Origin: Acidimicrobiaceae bacterium
Lineage (GTDB): Bacteria; Actinomycetota; Acidimicrobiia; Acidimicrobiales; Ilumatobacteraceae
DNA length: 33,200 nucleotides
Reading direction: 5' to 3'
Assembly (NCBI GenBank): GCA_002698945.1
Contig: NZZV01000125.1
Location: forward strand, 1 to 33,200
Shown: piece after piece, positions 32,319 to 33,200 of the stretch
Position numbering within the stretch: position 1 is the stretch's first letter
Layout: the number at the start of each line of letters is the position of its first letter
Notes under the pieces: generated by a model
Told to the model about the DNA's origin: nothing
Database searches by the model: none
The model's input: the letters and a program-made list of their open reading frames with translations, nothing else
Program-made: the position numbers and the translations under genes

Positions 32319-33200
32319 GGGATCGCCGACTCGACGCCGCCGCCACCGATGGCGTTTTCGCGGCCGGCGATCGTGGAGGGATCGAGCCCACCGCCTCCTT
32401 CGCAGGCGGTGAACAACAGCACGAGGTTCGTCTCGTAGCTCTCCACGAGGCAGTGGTGGTCGGCGATCGCACGGTTGTGCTCCTGCGACCCGCGCTCGGT
32501 GGACGCGTTCGGCTCGTACCAGCCGCTCCAGGTGTTCGTCAGCACCACGATGTCGGCCGCTGTGATCTCCTCGGCCAGACCGGAACCGCGCTGATCCGCG
32601 AGTCCAGGGTCCATCTCGATGAACCGCGTGCCGGGTTCGAGCTCCGGGAACAGCCAGTAGATGTAGGTGTCGGCGTAGACCGTGCGGCTCAGGTCGCCGG
32701 GACCGACGATCAGGGTGTCACCCGGCTCCATGACGGCCTCGAGGTCGGGGATGAGGTCGTTGACGGCTCGGGCGACCGCCGCGTCACCGACGAAGAACCG
32801 GCGGCCGTCACGCTCGATCTCGAACGGGGGTGGGATCTGCCCGATCGCCACCCGGGTGTGGAGCGCGTACATCCGGTACGTGTAGAACGGGCAGATCACG
32901 ATCATGACCAGGCCGACGACGGCGGTCGCCGCGACGGCACCCGACCAGCGGGGCCGCAACACCGGGATCCAGCGGCGGATCGGATCGATGAGCAACACGG
33001 TCAGCAGTGGCCACGACACCATCGCCACCCACGCCAGGTGGGCCGAGTCGGGTCGCTGGAGGGCCTGTGGCAGGATCCCGAAGCCGAACACGGCGCCGGC
33101 CAGCACGGGGAGCAGCTCCCGCCGACGCAGCGCGTCGAACGGGCGTGACCGAGCGCGCTGTTCGGCCGCCTCGTCCGTCACGATCTCGTCCGTCACGATC
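32315..33200 (-). CDS. C-terminal part of a polytopic membrane protein, possibly GT-C glycosyltransferase
   Basis: The frame is open to the window edge, so the true start may lie outside; GTG 33196 is an internal candidate giving 293 residues. A charged segment precedes three hydrophobic helices (LLPVLAGAVFGFGILPQAL, AWVAMVSWPLLTVLLI and AVAATAVVGLVMIVICPFY), with RPDSAHL between the first two. A domain of about 180 residues follows that should lie outside the membrane (GDTLIVGPGDLSRTVYADTYIYW, seen in part; VLTNTWSGWYEPN). Membrane helices with an R-D--HL loop and a C-terminal exposed domain suggest a GT-C polyprenol-sugar glycosyltransferase. Next to dprE1/dprE2 an arabinosyl- or mannosyltransferase would fit. 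The two cysteines (DHHC, FTAC) may pair. Family assignment is tentative. Confidence 0.55.
   Translation of the reverse strand, partial: IVTDEIVTDEAAEQRARSRPFDALRRRELLPVLAGAVFGFGILPQALQRPDSAHLAWVAMVSWPLLTVLLIDPIRRWIPVLRPRWSGAVAATAVVGLVMIVICPFYTYRMYALHTRVAIGQIPPPFEIERDGRRFFVGDAAVARAVNDLIPDLEAVMEPGDTLIVGPGDLSRTVYADTYIYWLFPELEPGTRFIEMDPGLADQRGSGLAEEITAADIVVLTNTWSGWYEPNASTERGSQEHNRAIADHHCLVESYETNLVLLFTACEGGGGLDPSTIAGRENAIGGGGVESAIP
33171..33200 (-). repeat. Exact 15-bp tandem duplication at the window edge
   Basis: TCGTCCGTCACGATC occurs at 33171-33185 and again at 33186-33200, ending exactly at the last base. On the minus strand it encodes the pentapeptide repeat IVTDE. More copies may lie beyond the window. 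Confidence 0.85.

Overview
This is high-GC (roughly 70 percent by eye), densely coded DNA with 29 protein genes, frequent GTG starts, 4-nt GTGA/ATGA overlaps between successive genes, and G/C-rich third codon positions. Gene content and order point to an actinobacterium outside the mycobacteria. An Acidimicrobiia (Ilumatobacter-like) chromosome is my best guess, by inference from gene families rather than from any marker RNA. I see no tRNA, rRNA, insertion sequence, prophage or CRISPR array.

Layout. 1-2425: the end of folK, a divergent dihydropteroate-synthase-like gene, a glucosyl-3-phosphoglycerate synthase (gpgS) and a dCMP deaminase. 2535-5256: class II aldolase fbaA, a small SSB-like protein and a DUF1015 protein. 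5295-13917: HAD phosphatase, a phasin-like/histone-H1-like protein, tlyA, nadK, recN, pyrG, ADP-ribose Nudix hydrolase, xerD and an HD protein. This closely follows the order around Rv1692-Rv1701 of Mycobacterium tuberculosis. 13947-17036 (minus strand): MATE transporter, trpS and a PQ-loop membrane protein. 17121-23054: a CGNR regulator, a 1536-residue secreted multidomain subtilase behind a hairpin-rich leader, and a lipoprotein. 23128-27881: scpA, scpB, rluB, tyrA and aroA, which continues the conserved order (Rv1709-Rv1711) but with aromatic amino acid genes where mycobacteria have cmk. 27878-33200: a cell-envelope cluster for decaprenylphosphoryl-arabinose, comprising a HAD-IB phosphatase, UbiA-type phosphoribosyltransferase, methyltransferase, DprE1 and DprE2, with the C-terminal part of a polytopic, possibly GT-C-like, membrane protein converging on it.

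How the genes work together. The central block combines housekeeping functions: NAD(P) and CTP supply, DNA repair, chromosome dimer resolution, condensin loading and ribosome modification. The right-hand cluster could carry out the whole route from PRPP to the arabinose donor, with the HAD protein in the place of the DPPR phosphatase.

The clearest signal not explained by the gene list is a start-site pattern. Nine genes have a TANNNT -10 hexamer ending 6-8 nt before the start codon, which predicts leaderless mRNAs and helps fix several starts. Other points of interest are the structured leader of the subtilase gene, an inverted repeat that carries both stop codons of a convergent gene pair, a DprE1 with alanine at the benzothiazinone-target cysteine, and a DHPS homologue missing several signature residues. 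Most of the window is core genome; I did not find a defence system or other obviously new multi-gene system. No gene-free stretch exceeds 300 bases; the longest, 17703-17887, is described.
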